Of a stretch of 5,297 nucleotides of DNA, positions 4,917-5,297 are shown piece by piece. The translations under genes were made by a program, and so were the position numbers. Within the stretch, counting starts at the first letter, position 1. The number at the start of each line of letters is the position of its first letter. A model generated the notes under the pieces. It had not been told where the DNA came from, did no database searches, and was given only the letters and a program-made list of their open reading frames with translations. The stretch comes from JBCBKZ01 sp039026975. GTDB lineage: Bacteria > Bacteroidota > Bacteroidia > J057. The stretch lies in assembly GCA_039026975.1 (NCBI GenBank), contig JBCCLI010000439.1, positions 1 to 5,297 on the forward strand. The letters are read 5' to 3'.

Positions 4917-5297
4917 TTCACGCTAAGAGGCTTACTGATGAGCATGTTAGTATCCAAGGCCAGAAGTTGGAAGTAATAATTTCCTTTTTTCAGATCAGTA
5001 GGGAGATTTAGTGTTTGTGTACCAGCAGCTAACCACTGACGGGATTTCATTCTCGACTTCCCAGACATGTCCATTAGCATGATTTCATATTCTCCAGCTT
5101 CAAAAACCTGATAGTGGAATGTGGGCCGTAAGCTATTTATGGGGTTGGGATAAATCTTAATAGTATTCTTTGCTAACTCGGCTTTACCTACAATTGACCA
5201 TGAGATATCCTGTATGGAAATAATATCATTTACATCCGCATCAGCCACATACTCAAACATTAACTGTGTCCTCGCTCTCCTATCAGAAGGGACAAAT
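4913..5297 (-). CDS. C-terminal part of a T9SS-exported protein with type A sorting domain (5' end outside window)
   Basis: The last 127 residues of a larger secreted or cell-surface protein; the frame is open to the right edge, so the ATG at 5260 is internal. The terminal 80 residues are a type IX secretion sorting domain of the por/TIGR04183 type: IKIYPNPINSL opens it (YPNP at fragment residues 49-52), followed by a short beta-sandwich with GEYEIMLMDMSGK, a Gly turn (LAAGTQTLNLP), DLKKGNYYFQLLA and a final strand ending PLSVN. This domain directs transport across the outer membrane and is usually cleaved off. The preceding residues (RTQLMFEYVADADVNDIISIQDISW) belong to an unidentified upstream domain or linker. 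The cargo's activity cannot be known from this fragment. Its stop overlaps that of the DUF3109 gene tail to tail, so the two transcripts must be complementary at their 3' ends. Confidence 0.88.
   Translation of the reverse strand, partial: FVPSDRRARTQLMFEYVADADVNDIISIQDISWSIVGKAELAKNTIKIYPNPINSLRPTFHYQVFEAGEYEIMLMDMSGKSRMKSRQWLAAGTQTLNLPTDLKKGNYYFQLLALDTNMLISKPLSVN

Overview
The window looks like chromosomal DNA from a Bacteroidota bacterium, probably order Cytophagales. The evidence is a type IX secretion (por) C-terminal sorting domain, a DUF3109 cysteine-cluster protein, promoter boxes of the Bacteroidota type (TAnnTTTG), and the lack of clear Shine-Dalgarno sequences at the starts. The genus-level placement is inference only.

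Layout from left to right: (1) the 3' end of a GH10 endo-xylanase gene, cut by the window edge (+). (2) A visibly AT-rich block, about 540-2740, holding two convergent genes: a small XRE-type DNA-binding protein with a leucine-zipper tail (+, 648-1112) and a CAP12/Pycsar-type TIR-like protein with an unassigned C-terminal half (-, 2597-1512). The roughly 400-base spacer between their 3' ends has no gene. It holds a strong hairpin, a 20-base palindrome with an extra half-site, a good Bacteroidota promoter and nested inverted repeats. (3) A less AT-rich block with a small single-membrane-span protein (-, 3192-2935) just downstream of a YafY-like HTH/WYL regulator (-, 4209-3238). A palindrome 2 bases above the regulator's ATG is a candidate operator. 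(4) A divergently transcribed DUF3109 gene (+, 4305-4916), whose stop codon overlaps that of a convergent gene (-) encoding the C-terminal end of a T9SS-exported protein that runs off the right edge.

Flanking genes (xylanase, WYL regulator, DUF3109, T9SS cargo) are ordinary for this phylum. The AT-rich XRE/TIR block looks like an acquired accessory insert. The TIR-like protein belongs to a family of NAD-degrading effectors of anti-phage systems. No cyclase (CD-NTase or PycC), SAVED, STING or other partner is visible, so it is either a stand-alone defence protein sensing through its own C-terminal domain or one whose partner lies elsewhere. The XRE-zipper protein and the structured spacer are the obvious candidates for its control, but nothing in the sequence proves that link.
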